Shown here piece by piece: positions 24,377 through 35,726 of a stretch of 64,000 nucleotides of DNA. Made by a program: the position numbers and the translations under genes. The stretch's first letter is position 1, and each line of letters begins with the position of its first letter. Origin of the DNA: Ceratodon purpureus (Eukaryota; Streptophyta; Bryopsida; Pseudoditrichales; Ditrichaceae); contig CM026426.1 of assembly GCA_014871385.1 (NCBI GenBank), forward strand, positions 110,394,457 through 110,458,456, read 5' to 3'. The notes below the pieces were generated by a model. It did no database searches. It had not been told where the DNA came from and saw nothing but the letters and a program-made list of their open reading frames with translations.

Positions 24377-25075
24377 GCTATAGAAAATGTTCCAAAAGGC
24401 GATGTGTGGGAGTTTTTCTTCAAAGGTGGTCCCTTTCAATTCGACCAAATGATTATGTGCCTGAAAGGCATCACCAAATCATTTCCAACTGCAACACATT
24501 TGATCAATAGCTCTAAGGAGCTCGAACAAGAGGCATTCCGAGCCCTAATAGAACCGGTTTCATTCAGAGGCGAGGTACAGTGACAAAAGAACCATCATCT
24601 CTAATTACGTCTCTAGCCTCCATTACTCAACTTTGCTTATTATTGCTTCAAAAAATGCATAATTCTAAACATAAATTTTCTTTTTTGAATCCGAGGTTGA
24701 ATTGATTCCAACGTGAATGCATCCACCAAGTGGCGAACGTGGTATCCATTGGGCCTTTAGAGCAGTCCTTGCGTTCAAAGGAGGGGACACAGCTTCGTTT
24801 GAGCTAAGCGAGGCTTAGTCGAAGTGCAAGTCGAAGCTGTCGAATGAAGTGGAAGAGTGGTTGGACTCCCAAACCGATGCTTTAGTGATGTACATTTTGT
24901 TGGGCACTATCTTCTCACTCCAGTCATAACAGATTTTGGAGCTGACTCATCGTATGGAGGCCAGTGGACAACGGTTGCTGTGGATCATTCGGCCACCTAA
25001 TGTTCCTCACATCATGTTGTCAAAGAAACCATCAAAGGAAGAGATCTCTGCCATACTTCCTCCATCTTCATTCTG
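24377..25075 (+). pseudogene. Family-1 UDP-glycosyltransferase pseudogene (middle part)
   Basis: Exon a (24,377-24,574, 66 codons, ending at donor GAG|gtacag) has the plant UGT order GDVWEFFFKGGPF ... THLINSSKELEQEAFRAL. After an intron, exon b begins near 24,729 with VANVVSIGPLEQSL, the usual AIGPL segment. A frameshift or stop near 24,810 is followed by EVEEWLDSQTDALVMYILLG, then one stop, then LELTHRMEASGQRLLWIIRP, the segment that precedes the sugar-nucleotide PSPG box in intact enzymes. The PSPG box itself is absent; the sequence runs into a minisatellite at 25,075. Intact members transfer sugars from UDP-sugars to small molecules. This copy is truncated at both ends and carries stops. 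Confidence 0.75.
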
Positions 25076-25375
25076 TAAATGCTATGTTTGCGAACATTGT
25101 AAATGCTATGTTTGCGAACATTACAAATGTTTCGAGAAATCCATGTGTAATGGAGTATACCTCTTTGGAGTTGAAGACTCTCTCATGTTCACAAAGAGTA
25201 CATTTTTGAACATGTTCATTGGGGTACATTTTTTAACATGTTTATAGGAAGTACATCTTCAATTTTTTTACACGTAGTACATTTTTAACATGTTTACAAG
25301 AAGTATATTTATGAACATGTTCACAAGATGTACATATAGGAACATGTTTACAGTGTTGATATTCTCAAACATGTA
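25075..25375 (+). repeat. 24-bp tandem duplication and ACATGTTC-rich degenerate minisatellite
   Basis: At 25,075-25,128 a 24-bp unit (GTAAATGCTATGTTTGCGAACATT) is present twice. From 25,195 to 25,370 about five imperfect 36-bp units carry GTACATTTTTGAACATGTT and variants. Array growth appears to have replaced the 3' part of the UGT pseudogene. Confidence 0.7.
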
Positions 25376-27939
25376 GTGCATCCAAAAGATATAATTTACC
25401 TTTCAGGTCAAAAGTGCCCAGAATGACACGAACAAAATAAAGACGTGTCCGTATTGACATGAAAAGTCAATGTCATTCTTTGGAAACGGTCCGAAGTGAC
25501 TCTTTTGCAAGTCATTTAATGTATCCTTAAAAACCAGATTTCTACTAGTACTGGTTAGACCGTAATCTTCAACATCTGGACCCTGGAAAAGCAACGATTG
25601 GAGCTGAATACATGGATTACCATAATCGCTTTTTGATAGGAGCGGTTACACATCTGATATCTGGTAATCAGAATATCAACCGAGATTATATACCCGCCGT
25701 CTTGAGACTTGGTCATCCCATATACCCATCATTTTTAGTTGATACCCTATATTCGCATAAAGCCAAATCCGGTCATCACTTTATAACATGAATCGGATTC
25801 TACAGCCCGTGTAATCGGAATTGAAGAAATTAGTTGAGATGATATACCCCTTGACCTAAAGCGGTCATCCAGGGGGGAAGCATGGTAAAGTGGACCACAA
25901 AAGTGCTTAGCTCAATGTCAATTTCAGCCCCGCTTGCGAGTAGTTAAAAAAGTGGGGAGTAAATTGTTTGTATGTTGAGAAGAAGCTTGGAAATAGGAAA
26001 TAGACTTGGTTGTCTAAAGTGTGACAAAATTTTGAGCGAAATCGCAACTTCTATGATGTCGTATGAGGAACTTAAAGTCGGACAAAGTGAACTCCGTCAT
26101 TTGGAAAAGTGACTCAAATGATTAATCAACTTGTCGGAAGTCACTTTTGATTTCGCGGGGAACTCCGTTTTTGAACCCATGTTGTAGAAATGATCATGAG
26201 TACTTCAAGTGCGTTTTAGGGTTGTCGAAAAGTATCCAGAACACGTTTTTGAAACGCGATTTTACGGGAAACTCTTAGGGGCCTTCATGGAAAATATTGT
26301 GACATTGGAATATGTTTTTACGAACATTTTCATGATACCGAGTTCCCAAAAAAAAAAAAAGTGGAAAAAATATAATTATAAACATTGATCTGCACTTGAG
26401 AATCACTGTGGAGAAAGTGACAGTGGGTCTCAAGTGGCTTAGTTGAGTGCCACGTCCCATCTGGTGGTTGAGCTGTTCCATGGGAACTCTTTGGATTACC
26501 ATGTACGCGAGTAACGTCGTTCGTGCCGGGAATGTCAGGGGACGCAGGAACTACAATCAAACCGGCTGCGGATTGTGGGATTGTTTTGATTATGTATACT
26601 TTTAACCAATCTTGGCTAGGGTCTGTGGGATCGGAGGGGGGGGGGCTCGGCAGCATTAGGGGGAGTAAATGTGGGTTAGGGTGATGACGGAATCCACATC
26701 TCGGTGACAATGGAGCTGCGAATACCACCGGTGTGGGTTTGTCAAGTGAGGCAAATCCAGTCCGGGGGGATTAGGGTTTCTGCGGGACCGGAGCACGGCC
26801 ACGGGGAATCCCAGTCGAGTAAGATTTGCGCCATCGTCTCCCCCAGGTCTATGTTGAGAGGAAGTTGCTGCACGAAATTGAGACCGAGCGAGTAAACATG
26901 AGAACCAGCAACGTCAGTGTGGAACACATGAGAGAAAAGCTGCATGGAGGTGCGAAATAAGCCACTTGGTGAGGAAGGACCGTTCGGATCATGTGCGGGG
27001 CAAGGAGAATTACACGCTCATGCAGACCTAGAGCTTCATCGGGGACGAGTTGACAAGTACGAACGTCAGTTTTTAGAGGTTTGTTTGCAAATTCAGACCC
27101 CCCTCCCCCTCCCCCCCCTCCCCCAACCGAATCTTTGTTATTCCGAGCTCTATTCTGTACAGGGGAGATGACGGGGTGCTCTTGTAGGAGATTGATCAAG
27201 AACTTGCAATGTGGACTACTGTTCTCAGACTCTTAACAATGCTGGATCGGACCTGAGAAGCATGGGACATTTCCGTGACTGATTCAGTGACGATTTTTTA
27301 GTTCGTTTTTCTTTCTAAGTGGCAACACTGCGAATAGTAGTATGCTAGAATCAGTTGCAGCATGTTGTAGCTCAGTTGAAGTTCTAATACTTGAACAATG
27401 ATGATCAATACCCTAGAATCGTAAACCCTAAAACCGGTGCTGAATCAAATTGTGGCTGGACAAGTTCAATGGAAGCCCTGAAGGGGAGCATTCATTGCGG
27501 TCACAATTTAAGCTGCATTAATGGTTTTTTTCTCTATAATTGGTTAAAAAACAAATGCGAATTTGGCTCTGCAATTTGCTGGAAGCTGAGTTCGGTGAAG
27601 TTGATATTTTGATCACACATCCTTTTGTTGATATTTTGATCACACATCCTTTTGTTGATATATTGATGTTTAGGGTGGGTAGTTCCTGCTTTGCCAAAGA
27701 AGAAACTCCTGGAGGTTCCCGCAGCCGTGTGGGAAACGACGGACGTCACAACTGAGATCTGACTCACAACCAGAGGAAGGTGTTGCCAACTGAGCTCCGA
27801 CTGTGTTCAACATATGAATGCCATATTTAACTATTTCTGGACTGTCCAGAGTCCAGAATTAAGTAATCACCCGATAATTGGTCCTCAAATTTAGAGCATA
27901 AATGTAACAATGTATGGGAAGAACCGTCGTGGACGGGAA
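25376..27939. other. Non-coding DNA, no gene recognised
   Basis: Short ORFs exist on both strands at 26,330-27,200 but lack recognisable domains. There are homopolymer runs of G (26,635-26,644) and C (about 27,100-27,120). At 27,598-27,665 a 27-bp unit (TTGATATTTTGATCACACA followed by TCCTTTTG) is duplicated in tandem. Confidence 0.45.
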
Positions 27940-28235
27940 GTATTCATCACGGGATCTCTCGACACCGAACTTGACCAAGATATAAGTAAATTGCGAGCGA
28001 GATATTAAAGAGCAGAGGACATTTGGGCTCCAGAGTATGTGTCACGAGATCCCCCGATAGCAAACCTGACCCAGATAATTATACGTACATTGCGAGCAAG
28101 GAACGGAAAACAGAAGAGATTTCGGCTCTACAATATTCATCACGGGATCCCCAGCACCCAACTTGACCGAGATATACATACATTGGGATTACGGTAATAC
28201 AAATGAATAGACCAGATGGGGGCACATAGGATCTC
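27940..28235. repeat. Decayed palindrome-bearing tandem repeat, about 95-bp units
   Basis: Three units start with a worn copy of the 18-bp palindrome (ATCACGGGATCTCTCGAC at 27,946; then near 28,041 and 28,139). Each is followed by a conserved tail, AACTTGACCNAGATATA and ATTGCGAGC. Spacing is 95 and 98 bp. This is the left, degraded edge of the palindrome domain. Confidence 0.65.
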
Positions 28236-28275
28236 CGATCAGAAGGAAGAGAATTATCTCAGGAAGAGAATTAAC

Positions 28276-28503
28276 TCAGACGGACTCGTCGTGGGATCTC
28301 CCGATGTCGTACCTAAACAGCACGTAGGGTCTCCGATCAGAAACATTGTCTCCCAATACATTTGCTAACGCAGATTCCATGGCTATCTTGGGAATGGTTC
28401 TACACGTCGGATCCATGATCCACGACGAAGTTGCATACACCACTGCATCAACAGTGACCAACGGAAGAGAGGAAGAGATGTGGGCTCCGAAGTACTCTAC
28501 CAT
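28276..28503 (-). pseudogene. 3'-end fragment related to the DUF7869-like gene
   Basis: The 75-codon ORF contains DPTCRTIPKIAMESALANVL. That aligns with DPSTRTIPKRSMEAALANLE at the end of the intact minus-strand gene at 32,236. It then continues into the shared 3' cassette (RRPYVLFRYDIGRS), in which a palindrome is read as DIGRS. Upstream homology is lost, so this is a truncated copy. Confidence 0.55.
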
Positions 28504-29164
28504 TCATCGGGGGATCCCGCGATGTCAGAGTAGAACCATGGATATCACATGGCAAACATACAATCAGGTACAAGGCTTGCGGCCTCAGAAGTATTTTTCA
28601 CGCAATACCCCAATATCAAACATGACCGACATATTATAATGTGAAGCAGTTTTGAAACTATTCTAGATTTGCTGCTACTAAATTTATTCCAAACCATGGA
28701 AATCTTAGAATACGAAATATACAAATATGAAAGCATCAAATGAAACTCTGTTTATTATTCAAAGCAACTCTGTTTTGAAGGCATTCCATTCAAAAACTAG
28801 TTCACAACCCACACGGGGGACACCTTCGACAAGAGATACAAAAAGATGAAAGTGATCTGTTTTTACATCTATGGTTACCAAACATCGTAGGATATAACGG
28901 TCTTGCTAACTACTTGCTAAAGTCCCCTTCCGATATCTGAGCTGATTAGCAGGAAGAAGTTAAACATGTGGAAAATGCCTGCAAGTTCAGAAGCAAAGAG
29001 GAAAACAGGATCAGATGGTATGAAGTTCAGGGATTAAACCGAGAAGTGCAGGTCTAAAGCACGGACTCATCCTCTTGACAATCACCACGAACTGAGCATC
29101 AGGCAATGGAATTCTGCGCAAGACATACAGCGAACGTAATCTATTACTATGAGAACATGAGGAG

Positions 29165-29280
29165 GGCGTTCTTTAATAGAGAATGAGGAAGTCAGGTGAC
29201 TCAGACGTAATCATCGAGGGATCTCCCGATGTCGTACCTGAACAGCATATACGATCTCCGATCAAAAAACTGTAAACATC
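29165..29280 (-). repeat. Shared 3' cassette, copy 2
   Basis: The segment contains CTTTAATAGAGAATGAGGAAG, an 18-bp palindrome (29,214-29,231), then a conserved tail ending GATCTCCGATCAAAAAACTG. Near-identical sequence recurs at 30,105-30,190, and a diverged copy is at 32,145-32,260. Each lies just downstream (minus sense) of a minus-strand ORF. Confidence 0.7.
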
Positions 29281-29281
29281 T

Positions 29282-29336
29282 GACGGGAAGGACCCATAGA
29301 CGGGAAGGACCCACAGACGGGAAGGACCCACAGACG
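29282..29336 (-). repeat. 17-bp tandem repeat, three copies
   Basis: The unit GACGGGAAGGACCCACA occurs at 29,282, 29,299 and 29,316. One more copy lies at about 35,648, inside the N-terminal coding part of the large minus-strand cluster, where it encodes SVGPSRHD. Confidence 0.8.
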
Positions 29337-29337
29337 A

Positions 29338-29868
29338 TCAGTCCTGAGCAGTAGACTTGGCTCGGACAACACTACACCCAGTATGGACGGATGGATGCAC
29401 GGATCCAAACGACGAATACGTGGACTGCGGGCTTGCGTTCCCTCCGCACCACTGATCTTGGCCAGAGCACCGACTTCCAGCACCCTCCGAGATGTCGTAA
29501 GCTTCGTCAACAAGGCGGAGCCACCCTGAAGTTGACATGGTTTGCGTTGACATTTCCCCTGTGTGGCTGAAGTGCACACTGCCAACACTCCCGGACTCCT
29601 CGGACTCCTCGGACTCCTCGGACTCCTCGAACGTCAGTGGGAAGGCGATGCCGGACGCGTCAGAGATCTCCAACAACTCAATGGTGTGAGCAATACTCCA
29701 AAACCACCGCGCACCTGGCTGCAGAAGGCGTGTGATGTATCTGAACTCTAGAATGGCGGTGTTGCGAGAACGGGCGACCACCGCCCTATACCATGGCCGG
29801 AGCTCCTCGAGGTCAGCCGGTGACTCCTGATAACCCAGTGGTCTCACATTGCTACCCCGCCTCACCAT
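29338..29868 (-). CDS. ORF of 176 aa, unknown, with EES repeat
   Basis: The ORF is intact from ATG to stop. Residues near 80-92 form EESEESEESEES, encoded by four 9-bp GGACTCCTC units at 29,592-29,628. A helical segment (DLEELRPWYRAVVARSRN) precedes it. No family is recognised. It is followed directly by the 17-bp tandem repeat and then by a shared 3' cassette, the same arrangement as the other minus-strand ORFs here. It may be a non-autonomous gene of the same repeat family or a chance ORF. Confidence 0.35.
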   Translation of the reverse strand: MVRRGSNVRPLGYQESPADLEELRPWYRAVVARSRNTAILEFRYITRLLQPGARWFWSIAHTIELLEISDASGIAFPLTFEESEESEESEESGSVGSVHFSHTGEMSTQTMSTSGWLRLVDEAYDISEGAGSRCSGQDQWCGGNASPQSTYSSFGSVHPSVHTGCSVVRAKSTAQD

Positions 29869-30104
29869 AACGACAAAATTGAATTCAATATGCGACTAAC
29901 TTCTACAGTATGCGACCTTCTTCTACAGTGGACAGCCGACGAGTTCGTCTAGTAAACTGGTAAACGTTCTAGTAATCCACTTCTCTAGGGTTTTCTGGAC
30001 GACTAATTGCCAACGTCGACCTAGTCTAGTAGCCCCTACTCCCCTACTGGGCTGGTAGCCGACTAGGACTAGCTTACTCATCATTTGCATCATTAGGACT
30101 AGGA

Positions 30105-30190
30105 CTTATTTACTCAGACGTAATCATCGAGGGATCTCCCGATGTCGTACCTAAACAGCATATAGGATCTCCGATCAAAAAACTGTAAAC
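30105..30190 (-). repeat. Shared 3' cassette, copy 3
   Basis: It carries the palindrome at 30,126-30,143 and is nearly identical to the copy at 29,204-29,276. It lies downstream of the 30,633-31,244 ORF. Confidence 0.7.
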
Positions 30191-30632
30191 AGTCTTGGTT
30201 TAGGGCGTTATTTTCTGTGCGATGTTGGTTTGTGTTTTCTGAGGAATTCATTTATTTTAATTTTGCAATCGGTCAATTACGTCCTGCCGATCCAGTGCAT
30301 TGCGATATTCACACATTCAAACCTATTTAACAAATAGGTGTAACCGTGCTCATACAACCACCATTACAGATTGAGAATTTACAATTACGAGTACTTCATG
30401 TCATCTAGTCAAAATTCTAAACCGGGCTCAATGGCAACTAAAGTCTGTGAGAATGGACTTAAACAGAATTGTCCAGAGAACGAGAACAGTAGGAATGTTT
30501 TTACACAAAATCTCCTACGTGTCCGCTGAAACATAGAACTACAAAACCTGCCTCAATGGCACCTGAAGTCTCTGACTACAACATATCCGCTACATCAGAA
30601 GTAAAATCCTCCTCGTAAGGCATCCACCACAC

Positions 30633-31244
30633 TTACAAATCCTTGCGGTTTTCTTCCATTTTCTTGAGGTTTTCTTCCATTTTGTTGATGGCGGCTTGAT
30701 ATTTGGCGAAAGAATATCCAGTCGCTTTCGGAGTTGCCATTGTCGGGGCTGGCACTGTTGGAGCTGGAGCTGCCTCTGTCTCCATTGTCCCTTCTATCTC
30801 CTTTGTCTCTTCCAGGTGCTTCATGATGGAAAGGACCTGATTCCTCATGTAGTCGGGTTGGTTCTTCTTGTTCCTTGGAGGGTGCATCACCCCAGTTGCA
30901 TTTGCAACGGCCACAAATTGCCTCAAAGCAATCGAGCTCCAAGTTCCATCCCATCCTTCACAATTCATCGCAGAAACTTTGTCATAATCAGGAACTTCAT
31001 ACTTTGTTGTCTCTTGAAATGTCTTCAGATCCTTCAGCCAATGTCGTAGGCATGGCAGGTTGAGAGGTGCATCTTTCATGAATTGAAACTCTCCACCTCT
31101 CCTTGCTGCTGAATCTCTCCAGACTGGAAGTTCTGGTTTCTCGCAATCTCCATTGAAGACCATATTCTGGACTTCCCTCTGGGAGGTTGAACCATCCTCA
31201 ATCATCATCATCTTCCCCTTCGTGACAGTCGGATCCTGTTCCAT
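30633..31244 (-). CDS. Acidic/helical protein of 203 aa, unknown
   Basis: The ORF runs from an ATG at 31,244 to a stop at 30,633. A splice acceptor (tttttttccacag in minus sense, about 31,258) lies just upstream, so this may be the second exon and the true start could be further right. Readable segments are CLRHWLKDLKTFQETTKYEVPD and RQFVAVANATGVMHPPRNKK. A Pro/Ala/Thr-rich linker follows, then a C-terminal coiled coil (KMEENLKKMEENRKDL). No catalytic domain is recognised. It sits between a DUF7869-like gene and a shared 3' cassette on the same strand. Confidence 0.5.
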   Translation of the reverse strand: MEQDPTVTKGKMMMIEDGSTSQREVQNMVFNGDCEKPELPVWRDSAARRGGEFQFMKDAPLNLPCLRHWLKDLKTFQETTKYEVPDYDKVSAMNCEGWDGTWSSIALRQFVAVANATGVMHPPRNKKNQPDYMRNQVLSIMKHLEETKEIEGTMETEAAPAPTVPAPTMATPKATGYSFAKYQAAINKMEENLKKMEENRKDL

Positions 31245-32144
31245 ACCTGGGAACTGTGGAAAAAAAAATTCAAGAGAAAAAGATTAGAAAATTCTAGACC
31301 CACATGAAGTTCATAAAACCAGATCCGAAAGAACCAATAACCACAACACACTTCAAAGAAACTAAAAAACTGATGACAAGATATGTTATCTCGAACCCTT
31401 CATCTCAAACCCTTCAACTGAAACACATGATGTATATGAATGTAAATCCACCTCCAGAGCCCTAAACCCTGAACCCTAAACAGCAAATCCTTTTTTCTAC
31501 AAGTTCATCGCAGCACTTAGCCAAATTTCCACCTCAACAAAAGTACTCGATCGACAAATGCAACAACATATAGTGGGATCAGGCTGTCCACATTGTATGT
31601 CCATATGTATTAGGAAAACGACGACTCCAGTGGACCAAAACCTAATTACATGCCCCCCGTATCTGCTCAAACTAATACACCAGCTAATCTCAATGACTCG
31701 TGTTGCTAATTGCTCAAGAACCCAACAGAGTCGATACGCAACACAACCAAAAACGCAAAGAAGAGAATTTCAAGTAAAAACTAAAGTCGATTGGCCATGG
31801 CCCCTGCATGTGTGCATTGCTCTCACCTGCTCGGGAACTTGCGTTGCTTTCTACTGCAGCTGCCAAAGTCGCTCCTGAACAGAACGCCCGGAGTTCAAGT
31901 TTATCGACACCAAATGAACTGGGCGTATGAATCTGCAGTTTCTCTCCTTCCCCCCTTGTTCTGAAAGCTTCTACTTCCTTCCTCCAGTTTCCCACTACTC
32001 CATCTGCTTCCACTACCAGTCTCCACGTTGCGCAGTCATGATCGTCATGGTTCTTAAAGTGTCACAAATCTCAGAAACAAACATCATTGAGACGAGGAAG
32101 GATGATATTGCACGGGGATGAGAAACGGTCAAGCAGTGATGACT
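31245..32144. other. Intergenic/upstream DNA of the minus-strand ORF
   Basis: No clear gene is seen. A telomere-like word cluster (CCCTAAACCCTGAACCCTAAAC) is at about 31,460-31,482. Minus ORF 31,714-32,013 lacks supporting features and may overlap the promoter or 5' UTR of the 203-aa ORF. Confidence 0.4.
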
Positions 32145-32260
32145 CTTATTTCTTTAATAGAGAATGAGGAAGACAGGTGACTCAGATGTAATCATCGAGG
32201 GATGACCGTCTGTCGTGCCTAAGTGGCATAGAGGATCATGGATCAACTACGTTAGCTCTC
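32145..32260 (-). repeat. Shared 3' cassette, diverged copy
   Basis: It shares CTTTAATAGAGAATGAGGAAG and CAGGTGACTCAGA with the copy at 29,170. The palindrome is partly lost (ATCGAGGGATGACCGTCT). It overlaps the 3' end of the DUF7869-like CDS. Confidence 0.55.
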
Positions 32261-35024
32261 TCTAAGTTTGCTAAAGCAGCCTCCATAGATCTCTTAGGAA
32301 TGGTTCTAGTAGACGGGTCCTTGATTTTTGACCAATTTTGAAACAGAGCTGCACCAACAGAGACCCACTCCGGAGCACGCGTCTCTACTACCCACTTAGC
32401 AGACCAACAGTTACGGTATTTCAATGCAAGGTCTCTTTCCGCGCTACGAGGTTCCCAAAACTGAATTAAAAATTTCCCATGGTTTACATGGCCTTCCTCT
32501 CTGCATACAGCAGTCGCTGCTCTTCCCTGCCATACAGGACAAATGAGTGGATCTTCAGGTCTCAAAAGAACCCAGCTGCCAGGCCGAATATCACGCCACG
32601 GATTGAAAGGACTCTCCGGAGCTTGGTTTGCTGGGCCACAATACGCTTCTGGTTCCTCATCCTCAGGAGTCACATCCTCCAGTAGAAATTGTAAAAATCT
32701 ATGGCGCGGTACTCCGTTGGATACGTCCCTCCAGTCATGGCGGGGCCAGAAACCCTCTAACAATTCAGGATTTGTCACTAGCAAAGGCTTATCAAGCTCA
32801 GACAACAAACGAGTCCAGTAGTCAACATAAGGCCCAAACGCTGCTGCAAATCCCTCGCATTTTGCCATTCCATTTTTCCAGTACTCAATGTACTTTTGGA
32901 GTCCGCACTTCATGAATTTCTTGTTCTCAGTAGCTTTGGCTGCGGTCTCTCTCGCCTTCACCTGATTCCCAGTAGATTTAGGAACCTCACTTCCCCACAT
33001 AGGTTTGAACGGAACCGGCTTCGGTGAGCCGTGAGGAAGTTTTGGGCCGCCATCCATGTTTTCATTCCACAATCGAATAGGGGGTCTGTTGAGGGGTAGC
33101 CATTGTGGGTCGACGGCTGACTTCTTGTACCTCATAACCGGCCAACCATCATCGTCCACATAGAACTTGAAAAGGTGCATCTCTCCAAGTCCAATCAGGC
33201 GGGCTGCACCACTACTTTGATAGCCTTTGATGAAAGACTTGAAGTCTGCAACCTCTTGAATGAACTCCGGCATGAATGACAACTCCTGGGACTGCATGAA
33301 GGCCTTCATTAGATCCGCTAGAACGAACGTATTCTTGCTTTTTAATGCCTTCGACAAATGGCTAAAATAAGCGTCAATATCTTCGTGCGTATGACCCACT
33401 AGTAGAAATCCAGCCTGAATTTCCTTGAAAACACCCCGTGCAGTCAGCAGGGAGAGAAACGCCATGAGATATTGGTTCTTGTTATCTTTGGCGGAGTTAT
33501 CCACTTGAAGGTATAACTTCCTCGGTAAAGGTTTCGACCCTGGGACATCGGGGGATCCCTCGATACGCGGTAAAATGTCGAGGCACCTAGACTTCCCCCT
33601 CAACAATGTCTCGAACAGTGAGTTTTGCGGGGGGTACTCAAATAGTTTCCCAGACTCCCGAAATGAGGGGCCTTCCAGTCGACGGAACAGCCTCGCCAAC
33701 GACGATATTGTGGCGTTAGAATCTCCTGGCCAACATTGAGGACAGTAATGTGCATAGGCGCCATCCCCGTGCCCATGAGAAACCATACCAGTGACGTTCA
33801 TGGGAAGTTGGCCCAAACCTTGAGTAGCCTTTGTTGTAACACGCATCCGGGGAAGGGCGGTTTTTGCAGTATCCATCTTGTCATGAATGATGCACAGAAT
33901 CTCGCTGGGATTGCGCTTTGATTCTTCGCGCCATGCACCATACAGACGACGACAAGAGGCTTGGTGAGCAAGATGCTCCTCCCGTTGCTTCACGAAGTCA
34001 ACATATTCTGGACTTCCGTTGGCTGACTTCAGAATGAATTCTTGAAGTTGGTCACATGTTGAGCATTTCGCAAAAGAACTTCCAACCGGTTTGATTGCGA
34101 TATTGTTGAAGAGTGAACTTCTAATTCTACTAATTGTAGACTGGCTCACTGTAGGCAGACCTAATGAAACATTTGTCTGCAAAGCACCGGTACGTTCAAA
34201 TGGCTGGTGAGGAAAAGAAAGCGACGCACGCAAGCAAACAAGCTCGAAGTATTAGACGACAAATTCAGACAAATCACCTAAGACGAGAAAAAGAGTTCTA
34301 TATTTCATGACGTAGGTAGAGTGCAACGATTCTATAAGACAGAGAACTGACTGTCAATACAAAAGTAACCTCTATCGGGAGATCTCCCGATGCAATGACA
34401 CTGCAAGAAACGCGAAGCAAGGACTCATACCTCATTGGCGTCAGCCATCACCCGCTTCCAGTTGTTGCCTGCTGGAAGATATTTCAGAGTGTCCACTCGT
34501 CCATTTCCGATTCCTCGCATTTGATGGGGCATCTGATCTGCATTCTCGTCTACAATAGCAGCAATAGTACCCATGACTTGAACTGTTCCGATCCTCGGTC
34601 GCTTGTAGCCCTTGTTTCCATGCGCTGTTGATAGAACCCCTTCGTTGTATCGTTGGACATAGCTATGAAAAGTTGACTTGGGAACTCCGTGAATAAGATA
34701 CCACGCAGTTGCGCAAACTTCCGAACCATGCAGCGTCAAGTACTTCCTCCTACGGTTACCGTCGACTGAATGCATCTGTCCACCCGCCGCAATCCCGTAT
34801 TCCCGTCTTCCCTGAAAGGATTTCGAATAGAATTTCTTACGCACTATTAGCGTGAGCTCCTGGGGAAATGTCTGACAGCAATGCTTCGAGCAGCATCGTT
34901 CGGAGCTAACCTTCCTCACTTCCGCATCCGCTGTCTTCGTATTGTACAGCAAACGTTTTTCATGCGTTTTAGGTTTCCGCACTATAAACCGGTAAGGTGC
35001 CTTCCGTCTGCCTCCAAGGTGCTC
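32236..35024 (-). CDS. DUF7869-like, DDE-type transposase-derived protein (two exons)
   Basis: Exons are 35024-34431 and 34176-32236, joined phase 0 to phase 0 across a 254-bp intron. Exon 1 has a Cys-rich N-terminus (CCSKHCCQ) and the helical segment GSEVCATAWYLIHGV. Exon 2 begins at TNVSLGLPT, then KCSTCDQL. It carries the family's conserved acidic sites: IHDKMDTAKTALP (about 33,880), LQVDNSAKDNKNQ (about 33,490) and VGHTHEDIDAYF (about 33,380), consistent with an RNase H-like D-D-D/E active site. The C-terminal half includes a small domain (RPGSWVLLRPEDP). Such genes in plants and animals are thought to derive from transposases; function unknown. The open frame begins right after an in-frame TAG (35,027-35,025). 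Upstream of that stop the same frame is open to 35,705, so the gene may be nonsense-mutated, or this may be a separate gene with an undetected start. The intron carries a perfect copy of the 18-bp palindrome. Confidence 0.65.
34374..34391. repeat. Perfect 18-bp palindrome in intron
   Basis: ATCGGGAGATCTCCCGAT is a perfect palindrome, the centre of the dispersed family. It lies inside the intron of the DUF7869-like gene. Confidence 0.9.
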
Positions 35025-35705
35025 CTATGGATCTACCTCCATTGGGATTCGGGAGAAGTGCTCTACTGTTGACCGAAGAGAAGGGCCGTTCGGGAATTTG
35101 CATTCAGATATCAACCAACGCTCATTACTCATTATGGCATCAGTGTCCCCGACAAAGACGTCGAGGATTGTCACTCCAATGTATCCCTCGCCCAATCTTC
35201 CGTCTCGGAAATACTCCTCCGGTTCTGAGCAGAACACTCTACCGGAGGCTATAACCGCACCCGCAAGGTCCACTTTCTGAACTTCCAAACCAATCCAGGA
35301 TTGTTGACGAACGTATTCAACATCGTTCGTGGGAGGATCCTGCAACAATGCAGTCGCATCACCAGCTCTCCAGAGGACTGTTCGATTCAAAGCATCCCTC
35401 AAAACGATGCAGCCTCTCTGGCGTGGTTCGAGGAAGAGGTCCTCTGCGTCCGACACGATGCTTGATGGTCGCACAAGAATAAATTCTGAAGAGCCAGGTG
35501 GAATGCAAACCCCAAGCCACTGCCCAGAAGGATTAACGTCGACAACAGATCCGATTCCAACATCTCCGAAACGGGGAACGACAAGCTTCACAGACTGCCC
35601 GGGTCGAAGCTCATCTGAGCGAGCAGTTGATTCCTGAGAGAAGTCGTGACGGGAAGGACCCACAGACGGCATCTGGGGACCGTCACTGTTACTCTCAGAG
35701 TCCAT
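35025..35705 (-). CDS. ORF of 226 aa, in frame with the DUF7869-like gene
   Basis: The ORF runs from ATG 35,705 to TAG 35,025. It contains beta-rich segments (LRPGQSVKLVVPRFGDVGIG, GCIVLRDALNRTVLWRAGD, EGYIGVTILDVFVGD) that look like small SH3- or Tudor-like folds, with no exact family. Its reading frame continues after the TAG straight into the DUF7869-like exon (GGRRKAPYRFIVRKPK), so it is probably the N-terminal part of the same protein interrupted by one nonsense codon. A donor-like GAG|gtagat lies just before the stop, but no acceptor in the right phase was found nearby. The ATG lies 22 bp from the palindrome array. Confidence 0.5.
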   Translation of the reverse strand: MDSESNSDGPQMPSVGPSRHDFSQESTARSDELRPGQSVKLVVPRFGDVGIGSVVDVNPSGQWLGVCIPPGSSEFILVRPSSIVSDAEDLFLEPRQRGCIVLRDALNRTVLWRAGDATALLQDPPTNDVEYVRQQSWIGLEVQKVDLAGAVIASGRVFCSEPEEYFRDGRLGEGYIGVTILDVFVGDTDAIMSNERWLISECKFPNGPSLRSTVEHFSRIPMEVDP

Positions 35706-35726
35706 TTTCACGAGAGCCAAAGAAGT

